A program made the position numbers and the translations under genes. Shown one piece after another: positions 44,630 through 57,559 of a DNA stretch of 64,000 bases. The stretch lies in contig NC_090728.1 in assembly GCF_036898095.1 (NCBI RefSeq), positions 86,984,739-87,048,738 on the forward strand, given 5' to 3'. Every line of letters begins with the position of its first letter. Positions within the stretch are counted from its first letter, which is position 1. Source of the stretch: Palaemon carinicauda (Eukaryota; Arthropoda; Malacostraca; Decapoda; Palaemonidae). Below the pieces are notes generated by a model, which was not told the origin of the DNA, searched no databases, and was given only the letters and a program-made list of their open reading frames with translations.

Positions 44630-47600
44630 TTAAGTTCACGGGACAAGAAAGGATAAGAAAAAATTATTTTTTAGGAGGAAAAATGTATCTTTCTTATGAG
44701 GAAAAATGTATCTTTTTTAGAAGGAAATATCCTTCGATGTAGGTGGTAAAAGTCCTACAACATGGGGTAAAGGATTGACTCAGTTGGAAGGAATAAGTTC
44801 ATGGAAGAGGAAAGGATAATAAAAAAAAAAAAATTAGGAGGAAATATCCTTTGATGTAGGTTGTTCAAGTCCTAAATCATCGGGTAAAGGATTGACTCAG
44901 TTCGAAGGATTAAGTTCATGGAAAAGGAAAGGATAATAAAAATATATATTTTTTAGGAGGAAATATCCTTTGATGTAGTTTGTACAAGTCCTACATCATG
45001 GGGTAAAGGATTGACTCAGTTGGAAGGATTAAGTTCACGGGATGAGAAAGGATAAGAAAAAATTTATTTTTTTTCAGGAGGATATATCCTTTGATGTAGG
45101 TTGTACAAGTCCTACATCATGGGATAATGGATTGACTCAGTTGGAAGGATTAAGTTCAGGGGATAAGAAAGGATAAGAAAAAAGTTTTTTTTTTTTTTTT
45201 TTTTTTTTTTAGGAGGAAATATCCTTTGATGTAGGTGGTACAAGTCCTACATCATGGGGTACAGGATTGACTCAGTTCGAAGGATTAAGTTCATGGAAAA
45301 GGAAAGGATAAGAAAAATCTATTTTCTTTAGGAGGAAATATCCTTTGATGTAGGTGGTACAAGTCCTACATCATGGGGTAAAGGATTGACTTAGTTCGAA
45401 GGATTAAGTTCATGGAAAAGGAAAGGATAGAAAATATGTATTTTTTTTTTTTAGGAGGAAATATCATTTGATGTAGGTGGTACAAGTCCTACATCATGGG
45501 GTAAAGGATTGACTCAGTTGAAAGGATTAAGTTCACGGGCTAAGAAAGGATAAGAAAAATTTATTTTCTTTAGGAGGAAATATCCTTTGATGTAGGTGGT
45601 ACAAGTCCTACATCATGGGGTAAAGGATTGACTCAGTTGGAAGGATTAAGTTCATTGAAAAGGAAAGGATAAGAAAAATTTATTTTTTCTTAGGAGGAGA
45701 TATCATTTGATGTAGGTGGTACAAGTCCTACATCATGTGGTAAAAGATTGACTCAGTTTTAAGGATTAAGTTCATGGAATAAGAAAGGATAAGAAAATTT
45801 TTTTTTTTTTTTAGGAGGAAATATCATTTGATGTAGGTGGTACAAGTCCTACATCATGTGGTAGAAGATTGACTCAGTTTTAAGGATTAAGTTCATGGAA
45901 AAGGAAAGGATAAGAAAAAATTATTTTTTCTTAGGAGGAGATATCGTTTGATGTAGGTGGTACAAGTCCTACATCATGGGGTAAAGGATTGACTCAGTTC
46001 AAAAGATTACGTTCATGGAAAAGGAAAGGATAAAAAAAATGTACTTTTTTTTTTAGGAGGAAATATAGTTTGATGTAGGTGGTACAAGTCCTCCATCATG
46101 GGGTAAAGGATTGACTTAGTTTAAAGGATTAAGTTCACGGGCTAATAAAGGATAAGAAAAATTTATTTTCTTTAGGAGGAAATATCCTTTGATGTAGGTG
46201 GTACAAATCCTACATCATGGGGTAAAGGATTGACTCAGTTGGAAGGATTAAGTTCACGGGATAAGAAAGGATAAGAAAAATTTATATTTTTTTAGGAGGA
46301 AATATCTTTTGGTGTAGGTGGTACAAGTCCTACATCATGGGGTAAAGAATTGACTCAGTTCGAAGGATCAAGTTCATGGAAAAGGAAAGGATAAGAAAAA
46401 TGTAATATTTTTAGGAGGAAATATCCTTTGATGTAGGTGGTACAAGTCCTACATCATCGGGTAAAGGATTGACTCAGTTGGAAGGATTAAGTTCATGGAA
46501 AAGGAAATGATAAGAAAAATGTATTTTTTTTTAGGAGGAAATATCCTTTGATGTAGGTGGTACAAGTCCCACATCATCGGGTAAAGGATTGACTCAGTTG
46601 GAAGGATTAAGTTCACAGAATAAAAAAAGGATAAGAAAAATTTATTTTTTTTAGGAGGAAATATCCTTTGATGTAGGTGGTACAAGTCCTACATCATGGG
46701 GTAAAAGATTGACTCAGTTAGAAGGATTAAGTTCATGGAAAAGGAAAAGATAAGAAAAATGTATTTTTTTAGGAGGAAATATCCTTTGATGTAGGTTGTA
46801 CAAGTCCTACATCATGGGGTAAAGGATTGACTCATTTGGAAGGATTAAGTTCACGGGATAAGAAAGGATAAGAAAAATGTATTTTTTTTTTTAGGAGGAA
46901 ATATCCTTTGTTGTAGTTGGTACAAGTCCTACATCATGGGGTAAAGGATTGACTCAGTTCGAAGGATTAAGTTCACAGGATAAGAAAGGATAAGAAAAAT
47001 GTATTTTTTTTAGGAGGAAATATCCTTTGATGTAGGTGGTACAAGTCCTATATCATGGGGTAAAGGATTGACTCAGTTGGAAGGATTAAGTTCATGGAAA
47101 ATTAAAGGATAAGAAAAATCTATTTTTTAGGAGGAAATATCCTTTGATGTAGGTGGTACAAGTCCTACATCATGGGGTAAAGGATTGACTCTGTTGGAAG
47201 GATTAAGTTCATGGAATAAGAAAGAATAAGAAAAATTTATTTTTTTCAGGAGGAAATATCCTTTGATGTAGGTGGTAAAAGTCCTACATCATGTGGGTAA
47301 TGGATTGACTAAGTTGAAAGGATTAAGTTCACGGGATAAGAAAGAATAGTAAAAATTTATTTTTTTTTTAGGAGGAAATATCCTTTGATGTAGGTGGTAC
47401 AAGTCCTACATCAAAGGGCAAAGGATTGACTCAGTTTAAAGGATTAAGTTCACTGGATAAGGAAGGATAAGAATTTTTTTTTTCAGGAGGATATATCCTT
47501 TGATATAGGTGGTACAAGTCCTAAATCTTGCGGTAAAGGATTGACTCAGTTCGAAGGATTAAGTTCATGGAAGAGGAAAGGATAAAAACTATTTTTTTAG

Positions 47601-48350
47601 GAGGAAATTTCCTTTTATGTGGGTGGTACAAGTCCTACATCATGGGGGTAATGGATTGACTCAGTTGAAAGGATTAAGTTCACTGGATAAGAAAGGATGA
47701 GAAAAATGTATTTTTTTAGGAGGAAATATCCTTTGATGTACGTGGTACAAGTCCTGTATCATGGTTTAATGGATTGACTCAGTTCGAAGGATTAAGTTCA
47801 TGGAAAAGGAAAGGATAAGAAAAATTTATTTTTTTAGAAGGAAATATTCTTTGATGTAGGTGGTACAAGTCCTACATCACGGGGTAAAGGATTGACTCAG
47901 TTCGAAGGATTAAGTTCACTGGATAAGAAAGGATGAGAAAAATGTATTTTTTTAGGAGGAAATATCCTTTGATGTACGTGGTACAAGTCCTATATCATGG
48001 TTTAATGGATTGACTCAGTTCGAAGGTTTAAGTTCATGGAAAAGGAAAGGATAAGAAAATTTTTTTTTTTTTTTAGGAGGAAATATCTATTGATGTAGGT
48101 TTTACAAGTCCTACATCATGGGGTAAAGGATTGACTCAGTTCGAAGGATTAAGTTCACTGGATAAGAAAGGAGGAGAAAAATGTATTTTTTTAGGAGGAA
48201 ATATCCTTTGATGTACGTGGTACAAGTCCTATATCATGGTTTAATGGATTGACTCAGTTCGAAGGTTTAAGCTCATGAAAAAGGAAAGGATAAGAAATTT
48301 TTTTTTTTTTTAGGAGGAAATATCTATTGATGTAGGTGGTACAAGTCCTA
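44630..48350. repeat. About 3.7-kb higher-order block, copy A
   Basis: Starts near the unit with ACGGGACAAGAAAGG and a shortened tail (CCTACAACATGGGG, about 44755), includes a T28 tract (45184-45210) and GTCCCACATCATCGGG (about 46567), and ends near GTTTAAGCTCATGAAAAAGG (about 48265). Copy B follows directly. Confidence 0.88.
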
Positions 48351-48629
48351 CATCATGGGGTAAAGGATTGACTCAGTTGAAAGGATTAAGTTCACGGGAT
48401 AAGAAAGGATAAGAAAAATGTATTATTTTTTAGGAGGCAATATCCTTTAATGTAGGTAGTACAAGTCCTACATCATGGGGTAAAGGATTGACTCAGTTGA
48501 AAGGATTAAGTTTATGGAAAATTAAAGGATAAGAAAAATCTATTTTTTAGGAGGAAATATCCTTTGATGTAGGTGGTACAAGTCCTACATCATGGGGTAA
48601 AGGATTGACTCTGTTGGAAGGATTAAGTT

Positions 48630-51600
48630 CACGGGACAAGAAAGGATAAGAAAAAATTATTTTTTAGGAGGAAAAATGTATCTTTTTTAGAAGGAAATAT
48701 CCTTCGATGTAGGTGGTAAAAGTCCTACAACATGGGGTAAAGGATTGACTCAGTTGGAAGGAATAAGTTCATGGAAGAGGAAAGGATAATAAAAAAAAAA
48801 AAAATTAGGAGGAAATATCCTTTGATGTAGGTTGTTCAAGTCCTACATCATCGGGTAAAGGATTGACTCAGTTCGAAGGATTAAGTTCATGGAAAAGGAA
48901 AGGATAATAAAAATATATATTTTTTAGGAGGAAATATCCTTTGATGTAGTTTGTACAAGTCCTACATCATGGGGTGAAGGATTACTCAGTTGGAAGGATT
49001 AAAGTCACGGGATAATAAAGGATAAGAAAAATGTATTTTTTTTATGAGGAGATATCCTTTGATGTGGGTGGTACAAGTCCTACATCATCGGATAAAGGAG
49101 TGACTCAGTTGGAAGGATTAAGTTCATGGAAGAGGAAAGGATAAGAAAAATGTATTTTTTTTATGAGGAGATATCCTTTGATGTAAGTGGTACAAGTCCT
49201 ACATCATGGGGTAAAGGATTGACTCAGTTGGAAGGATTAAGTTCACGGGATGAGAAAGGATAAGAAAAAATTTATTTTTTTTCAGGAGGATATATCCTTT
49301 GATGTAGGTTGTACAAGTCCTACATCATGGGATAATGGATTGACTCAGTTGGAAGGATTAAGTTCAGGGGATAAGAAAGGATAAGAAAAAAGGTTTTTTT
49401 TTTTTTTTTTTTTAGGAGGAAATATCCTTTGATGTAGGTGGTACAAGTCCTACATCATGGGGTACAGGATTGACTCAGTTCGAAGGATTAAGTTCATGGA
49501 AAAGGAAAGGATAAGAAAAATCTATTTTCTTTAGGAGGAAATATCCTTTGATGTAGGTGGTACAAGTCCTACATCATGGGGTAAAGGATTGACTTAGTTC
49601 GAAGGATTAAGTTCATGGAAAAGGAAAGGATAGAAAATATGTATTTTTTTTTTTTTAGGAGGAAATATCATTTGATGTAGGTGGTACAAGTCCTACATCA
49701 TGGGGTAAAGGATTGACTCAGTTGAAAGGATTAAGTTCACGGGCTAAGAAAGGATAAGAAAAATTTATTTTCTTTAGGAGGAAATATCCTTTGATGTAGG
49801 TGGTACAAGTCCTACATCATGGGGTAAAGGATTGACTCAGTTGGAAGGATTAAGTTCATTGAAAAGGAAAGGATCAGAAAAATTTATTTTTTCTTAGGAG
49901 GAGATATCATTTGATGTAGGTGGTACAAGTCCTACATCATGGGGTAAAGGATTGACTCAGTTCGGAGGATTAGGTTCATAGAATAAGAAAGGATAAGAAA
50001 ATTTTTTTTTTTTTTAGGAGGAAATATCATTTGATGTAGGTGGTACAAGTCCTACATCATGTGGTAAAAGATTGACTCAGTTTTAAGGATTAAGTTCATG
50101 GAAAAGGAAAGGATAAGAAAAAATTATTTTTTCTTAGGAGGAGATATCGTTTGATGTAGGTGGTACAAGTCCTACATCATGGGGTAAAGGATTGACTCAG
50201 TTCAAAAGATTACGTTCATGGAAAAGGAAAGGATAAAAAAAATGTACTTTTTTTTTTAGGAGGAAATATAGTTTGATGTAGGTGGTACAAGTCCTCCATC
50301 ATGGGGTAAAGGATTGACTCAGTTGGAAGGATTAAGTTCATGGAAAGGGAAAGGATAAGAAAAATTTATTTTCTTTACGAGGAAATATCCTTTGATATAG
50401 GTGGTACAAGTCCTACATCATGGGGTAAAGGATTGACTTAGTTTAAAGGATTAAGTTCACGGGCTAATAAAGGATACGAAAAATTTATTTTCTTTAGGAG
50501 GAAATATCCTTTGATGTAGGTGGTACAAATCCTACATAATGGGGTAAAGGATTGACTCAGTTGGAAGGATTAAGTTCACGGGATAAGAAAGGATAAGAAA
50601 AATTTATATTTTTTTAGGAGGAAATATCTTTTGGTGTAGGTGGTACAAGTCCTACATCATGGGGTAAAGAATTGACTCAGTTCGAAGGATCAAGTTCATG
50701 GAAAAGGAAAGGATAAGAAAAATGTAATATTTTTAGGAGGAAATATCCTTTGATGTAGGTGGTACAAGTCCTACATCATCGGGTAAAGGATTGACTCAGT
50801 TGGAAGGATTAAGTTCATGGAAAAGGAAATGATAAGAAAAATGTATTTTTTTTTAGGAAGAAATATCCTTTGATGTAGGTGGTACAAGTCCCACATCATC
50901 GGGTAAAGGATTGACTCAGTTGGAAGGATTAAGTTCACAGAATAAAAAAAGGATAAGAAAAATTTATTTTTTTTAGGAGGAAATATCCTTTGATGTAGGT
51001 GGTACAAGTCCTACATCATGGGGTAAAAGATTGACTCAGTTAGAAGGATTAAGTTCATGGAAAAGGAAAAGATAAGAAAAATGTATTTTTTTAGGAGGAA
51101 ATATCCTTTGATGTAGGTTGTACAAGTCCTACATCATGGGGTAAAGGATTGACTCATTTGGAAGGATTAAGTTCACGGGATAAGAAAGGATAAGAAAAAT
51201 GTATTTTTTTTTTTTTAGGAGGAAATATCCTTTGTTGTAGTTGGTACAAGTCCTACATCATGGGGTAAAGGATTGACTCAGTTCGAAGGATTAAGTTCAC
51301 AGGATAAGAAAGGATAAGAAAAATGTATTTTTTTTAGGAGGAAATATCCTTTGATGTAGGTGGTACAAGTCCTATATCATGGGGTAAAGGATTGACTCAG
51401 TTGGAAGGATTAAGTTCATGGAAAATTAAAGGATAAGAAAAATCTATTTTTTAGGAGGAAATATCCTTTGATATAGGTGGTACAAGTCCTACATCATGGG
51501 GTAAAGGATTGACTCTGTTGGAAGGATTAAGTTCATGGAATAAGAAAGAATAAGAAAAATTTATTTTTTTCAGGAGGAAATATCCTTTGATGTAGGTGGT

Positions 51601-52560
51601 ACAAGTCCTACATCAAAGGGCAAAGGATTGACTCAGTTTAAAGGATTAAGTTCACTGGATAAGGAAGGATAAGAATTTTTTTTTTCAGGAGGATATATCC
51701 TTTGATATAGGTGGTACAAGTCCTAAATCTTGCGGTAAAGGATTGACTCAGTTCGAAGGATTAAGTTCATGGAAGAGGAAAGGATAAAAACAATTTATTT
51801 TTTTAGGAGGAAATTTCCTTTTATGTGGGTGGTACAAGTCCTACATCATGGGGGTAATGGATTGACTCAGTTGAAAGGATTAAGTTCACTGGATAAGAAA
51901 GGATGAGAAAAATGTATTTTTTTAGGAGGAAATATCCTTTGATGTACGTGGTACAAGTCCTGTATCATGGTTTAATGGATTGACTCAGTTCGAAGGATTA
52001 AGTTCATGGAAAGGGAAAGGATAAGAAAAATTTATTTTTTTAGAAGGAAATATTCTTTGATGTAGGTGGTACAAGTCCTACATCACGGGGTAAAGGATTG
52101 ACTCAGTTCGAAGGATTAAGTTCACTGGATAAGAAAGGATGAGAAAAATGTATTTTTTTAGGAGGAAATATCCTTTGATGTACGTGGTACAAGTCCTATA
52201 TCATGGTTTAATGGATTGACTCAGTTCGAAGGTTTAAGTTCATGGAAAAGGAAAGGATAAGAAAATTTTTTTTTTTTTTTAGGAGGAAATATCTATTGAT
52301 GTAGGTTTTACAAGTCCTACATCATGGGGTAAAGGATTGACTCAGTTCGAAGGATTAAGTTCACTGGATAAGAAAGGAGGAGAAAAATGTATTTTTTTAG
52401 GAGGAAATATCCTTTGATGTACGTGGTACAAGTCCTATATCATGGTTTAATGGATTGACTCAGTTCGAAGGTTTAAGCTCATGAAAAAGGAAAGGATAAG
52501 AAATTTTTTTTTTTTTTAGGAGGAAATATCTATTGATGTAGGTGGTACAAGTCCTACATC
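48630..52560. repeat. About 3.9-kb higher-order block, copy B
   Basis: Carries the same rare variants in the same order as copy A: CCTACAACATGGGG (about 48725), long T tract (about 49395), GTCCCACATCATCGGG (about 50889), GTTTAAGCTCATGAAAAAGG (about 52475). The offset changes from about 4.0 to 4.3 to 4.2 kb, showing unit gains and losses since duplication, including extra units near 49000-49200. Confidence 0.88.
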
Positions 52561-55500
52561 ATGGGGTAAAGGATTGACTCAGTTCGAAGGATTAAGTTCA
52601 CTGGATAAGAAAGGATGAGAAAAATGTATTTTTTTGGAGGAAATATCCTTTGATGTAAGTGGTACAAGTCCTATATCATGGTTTAATGGATTGACTCAGT
52701 TCGAAGGTTTAAGTTCATGGAAAAGGAAAGGATAAGAAAAATGCATTTTTCTTTAGGAGGAAATATCCTTTGATGTAGGTGGTACAAATCCTACATCATG
52801 GGCTAAAGGATGGACTCAGTTGGAAGGATTACGTTCATGGAAAAGGAAAGGATAAGAAAAATGTGTTTTCTATTTTGGAGGAAATATCCTTTGATGTAGG
52901 TGGTACAAGTCCTACATCATGGGGCAGAAGATTGACTCAGTTCGAATGATTAAGTTCATGGAAAAGGAAAGGATAAGAAAAATGTATTTTTTTTTTAAGG
53001 AGGAAATATCCTTTGATGTAGGTAGTACAAGTCCTACATCATGGGGTAAAAGATTGACTCAGTTCGAATGATTAAGTTCGTGAAAAAGGAAAGGATAAGA
53101 AAAATGTATTTTTTTTTTTAAGGAGGAAATATCCTTTGATGTAGGTAGTACAAGTCCTACATCATGGGATAAAAGATTGACTCAGTTGGAAGGATTAAGT
53201 TCAAGGGATAAGAAAGGATAAGAAAAATTTATTTTTTTTAGGATGAAATATCCTTTAATGTAGGTGGTACAAGTCCTACATCATCGAGGAAAGGATTGAC
53301 ATAGTTGGAAGGATTAAGTTCTTGGAAAAGGAAAGGATAAGAAAAATGTATTTTTTTTAGGAGGAAATATCCTTTGATGTAGGTTGTACAAGTCCTACAT
53401 CATGCGGTAAAGGATTGACTCAGTTGGAAAGATTAAGTTCACGGGATAAGAAGGGATAAGAAAAATGTATTTTTTATGGGGGAAATACCTTTTGATGTAG
53501 GTGGTACAAGTCGTACATCATCGGGTAAAGGATTGACTCAGTTCGAAGGATTGAGTTCATCGAAAAGGAAAAGATAAGAAAATTTATTTTCTTTAGGAGG
53601 AAATATCCTTTGATGTAGGTGGTACAAGTGCTACATCATGGGGTAAAGGATTGACTCAGTAAGAAGGATTAAGTTCACGTATTAAGAAAGGATAAGAAAA
53701 ATGTAATCTTTTTAGGACGAAATATCCTTTGATGTAGGTGGTAAAAGTCCTACATCATGGGGTAAAGGATTGACATAGTTGGAAGGATTAAGTTCATGGA
53801 AAAGGAAAGGATATGAAAAATGTATTTCTTTTAGGAGGAAATATCCTTTGATGTAGGTGGTACAAGTCCTACATCATGGGGTAAAGGATTGACTCAGTTG
53901 GAAGGATTAGGTTCACGGGATAAGAAAGGATAAGAAAAATTTAATTTTTTAGGAGGAATTATCCTTTGAGGTAGGTTTTACAAGTCCTACATCATCGGGT
54001 AAAGGATTGACTTAGTTCGAAGGATTAAGTTCATGGAAAAGGATAAGATAAGAAAAATATATTTTTTTTTAGGAGGAAATATCCTTTGATGTAGGTGGTA
54101 CAAGTCCTACATCATGAGGTAAAGGATTGACTCAGTTGGAAGGATTAGGTTCACAGGATAAGAAAGGATAAGAAAAATGTATTTTTTTTAGGAGGAAATA
54201 TCCTTTGATGTAGGTGGTACAAGTCCTACATCATGGGGTAGAGGATTGACTCAGTTCGAAGGATTAAGTTCATGGAAAAGGAAAGGATAAGAAAAATATA
54301 TTTTTTTTTAGAAAGAAATATCCTTTGATGTAGGTGGTACAAGTCCTACATCATCAGGTAAAGGATTGACTCGAAATTTTTTTTTTTTTTTCAGGAGGAA
54401 ATATCCTTTGATGTAGGTGGTACAAGTCCTACATCATGGGGTAAAGGATTGACTCAGTTGAAAGGATTAAGTTCACGGGATAAGAAAGGATAAGAATTTT
54501 TTTTTTATTTATTTTTTTTTTAGGAGGAAATATCCTTTGATGTAGTTGGTACAAGTTCTACATCATGTGGTGAAGGATTGACTCAGTTCGAAGGATTAAG
54601 TTCACGGGATAAGAAAGGCTAAGAATAATTTATTTTTTTTAGGAGGAAATATCCTTTGATGTAGGTGGTACAAGTCCTACATCATGGGGTAAAGGATTGA
54701 CTCAGTTCGAAGGATTAAGTTCACGGGATAAGAAAGGATAAGAAAAATGTATTTTTTTTAGGAGGAAATATCCTTTGATGTACGTGGTACAAGTCCTTCA
54801 TCATGGGGTAAAAGATTGCCTCAGTTGAAAGGATTAAGTTCATGGAAAAGGAAAGGATAAGAAAAAAATATTTTTTTTAGGAGGAAATATCCTTCGATGT
54901 AGGTGGTACAAGTCCTACATCATGGGGTAAAAGATTGCCTCAGTTGAAAGGATTAAGTTCACTGGATAAGAAAGGATAAGAAAAATTTATTTTCTTTAGG
55001 AGGACATATCCTTTGATGTAGGTGGTAAAAATCCTACATCAGGGGCTAAAGGATTGACTCAGTTGGAAGGATTACGTTCATGGAAAAGGGGAAGGATAAG
55101 AAAAATGTGTTTTTTAAGAGGAAATATCCTTTGATGTAGGTGATACAAGTCCTACATCATGGGGTAAAGGATTGACTCAGTTCGAAGGAATAAGTTCATG
55201 GAAAAGGAAAGGATAAGAAAAATTTATTTTTTTAGGAGGAAATATCCTTTGATGTACGTGGTACACGTCCTACATCATTGGGTAAAGGATTGACTTAGTT
55301 CGAAGGATTAAGTTCATATAAAAGGAAAGGATGAGATAAATGTATTTTTTTTAGGAGGAAATATCCTTTGATTTAGGTGGTACAAGTCCTACATTATGGG
55401 GTAAAGGATTGCCTCAGTTGAAAATATTAAGTTCACGGGATAAGAAAGGATAAGAAAAATATATTTTTTTTTTTAGGAGGAAATATCCTTTGATGTAGGT

Positions 55501-56400
55501 GGTACAAGTCCTACATCATGGGGTAAAGGATTGACTCAGTTCGAAGGATTAAGTTCACAGGATAAGAAAGGATAAGAAAAATTTATTTTTTTTATGAGGA
55601 AATATCCTTTGATGTACGTGGTACAAATCCTACATCATGAGGTAAAGGATTGACACAGTTGAAAGGATTAAGTTCATGGAAAAGGATAAGATAAGAAAAA
55701 TATATTTTTTTTTAGGAGGAAATATCCTTTGATGTAGGTGGTACAAGTAATACATCATGGGGTAAAGTATTGACTCAGTTGGAAGGATTAAGTTCACGGG
55801 ATAAGAAAGAATAAGAAAAATGTATTTTTTTTTAGTAGGAAATATCCTTTGATGTAGGTGGTACAAGTCCTACATCATGGGGTAAAGGATTGACTCAGTT
55901 CATGGAAAAGGAAAGGATAAGAAAATTTTTTTTTTTTTAGAAAGAAATATCCTTTGATGTAGGTGGTACAAGTCCTACATCATGGGGTAAAGGATTGACT
56001 CAGTTGAAAGGATTAAGTTCATGGGATAAGAAAGGATAAGAAAAATTTAATTTTTTTTGGAGGAAATATCCTTTGATGTAGGTGGTACAAGTCCTACATC
56101 ATCGGGTAAAGGATTGACTCAGTTCGAAGGATTAAGTTCATGGAAAAGGATAGTATAAGAAAAATATATTTTTTTTTTTAGGAGGAAATATCCTTTGATG
56201 TAGGTGGTACAAGTCCTACATCATCGGGTAAAGGATTGACTCAGTTGGAAGGATTAAGTTCACGGGATAAGAAAGGATAAGAAAAATTTATTTTTTTTAG
56301 GAGGAAATATCCTTTGATGTAGGTGGTACAAGTCCTACATCATGGGGTAAAGGATTGACTCAGTTGAAAGGATTAAGTTCACGGGATAAGAAAGGATAAG

Positions 56401-56434
<34 letters not shown>

Positions 56435-56617
56435 GAGGAAATATTCTTTGATGTAGGTAGTATAAGTTCTACATCAGGGGGTGAAGGATTGACTCAGTTC
56501 GAAGGATTAAGTTCACTGGATAAGAAAGGAATAGAAAAATGTATTTTTTTAGGAGGAAATATCCTTTGATGTACGTGGTACAAGTCCTATATCATGGTTT
56601 AATGGATTGACTCAGTT

Positions 56618-56638
56618 ATTATTATTATTATTATTACT
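56618..56638 (-). repeat. (TAA)n 3' tail of the LINE
   Basis: ATT repeats on the plus strand, that is (TAA)n at the 3' end of the minus-strand element, in place of a poly(A) tail. Confidence 0.88.
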
Positions 56639-56640
56639 AT

Positions 56641-56863
56641 CCAAGCTACAACCCTAGTTGAAAAAGCAAGATGCAATAAGCCCAGGGGCTCCAACAGGGA
56701 AAAATAGCCCAGTGAGGAAAGGAAATAAGGAAATAAATAAATGAAGAGAACAAATTAACAATAAATCAATCTAAAATAAGAAACAATGTCAAAACAGACA
56801 TGTCATATAATAAACTATCAACAACATCAAAAACAAATATGTCATAAATAAACTATAAAAAGA
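56641..56863 (-). other. LINE 3' untranslated region
   Basis: Non-coding segment between the reverse transcriptase stop (56864) and the (TAA)n tail. It holds repeated motifs, ACATGTC/ATATGTC with AATAAACTAT, at about 56800-56815 and 56838-56856 on the plus strand. Confidence 0.75.
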
Positions 56864-57556
56864 CTATGTCTGCCTGGTCAATAAAAAAGCATTTGCTCCA
56901 ACTTTGAACTTTTGAAGTTCTACTGATTCAACCACCCGATTAGGAAGATCATTCCACAACTTGGTAACAGCTGGAATAAAACTTCTAGAGTACTGCGTAG
57001 TATTGAGCCTCGTGATGGAGAAGGCCTGGCTATTAGAATTAACTGCCTGCCTAGTATTACAAACAGGATGGAGCTTTTCAGGAAGATCTGAATGTAAAGG
57101 ATGGTCAGAGTTGTGAAAAATCTTATGCAACATGCATAATGAACTAATTGAACGACGGTGCCAGAGATTAATATCTAGATCAGGAATAAGAAATTTAATA
57201 GACCGTAAGTTTCTGTCCAACAAATTAAGATGAGAATCAGCAGCTGAAGACCAGACAGGAGAACAATACTCAAAACAAGGTAGAATGAAAGAATTAAAAC
57301 ACTTCTTCAGAATAGATTGATCACCGAAAATCTTGAAAGACTTTCTCAATAAGCCTATTTTTTGTGAAATTGAAGAAGACACAGACCTTATATGTTTCTC
57401 AAAAGTAAATTTACTGTCGAGAATCACACCTAAAATTTTGAAAGAGTCATACATATTTAAAGAAACATTATCAATACTGAGATCCGGATGTTGAGGAACC
57501 ACCGTCTTTGACCTACTTACAATCATACTTTGAGTTTTGTTAGGATTCAACTTCAT
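56864..57556 (-). pseudogene. LINE reverse transcriptase, C-terminal part
   Basis: Reads MKLNPNKTQSMIVSRSKTV, then ILGVILDSKFTFEKHIRSVS, CFEYCSPVWSSAADSHLNLL and TRLNTTQYSRSFIPAVTKLW. It is the thumb and C-terminal region of a CR1/Jockey-like enzyme. It is in the same frame as the upstream part and separated from it only by a TGA, so it is not a separate gene. Confidence 0.9.
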
Positions 57557-57559
57557 ACT

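Larger units (their letters stand above)
39161..56617. repeat. 17.5-kb satellite array, 117-120-bp unit (part 1)
   Basis: The unit runs GGTAAAGGATTGACTCAGTT, GGAAGGATTAAGTTCACGGG, ATAAGAAAGGATAAGAAAAA, TGTA plus a T tract of 5 to 28, AGGAGGAAATATCCTTTGAT, GTAGGTGGTACAAGTCCTAC, ATCATGG. Successive starts at 39161, 39281 and 39401 show the period. Each unit contains an inverted repeat, TGATGTAGG with CCTACATCA, around a ten-base loop TGGTACAAGT. Two main variant choices alternate freely: TTCACGGGATAAGAAAGG or TTCATGGAAAAGGAAAGG. Short open frames on the minus strand are repeat artefacts without coding evidence. About 147 copies here. Confidence 0.97.

Noticed and set aside
46449..51007. Repeated 78-codon minus frames (46449-46685, 50771-51007, 55630-55866) that look like a small multicopy gene
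   Set aside because: They are two satellite units read through; the frame is open only where T-tract lengths happen to fit.
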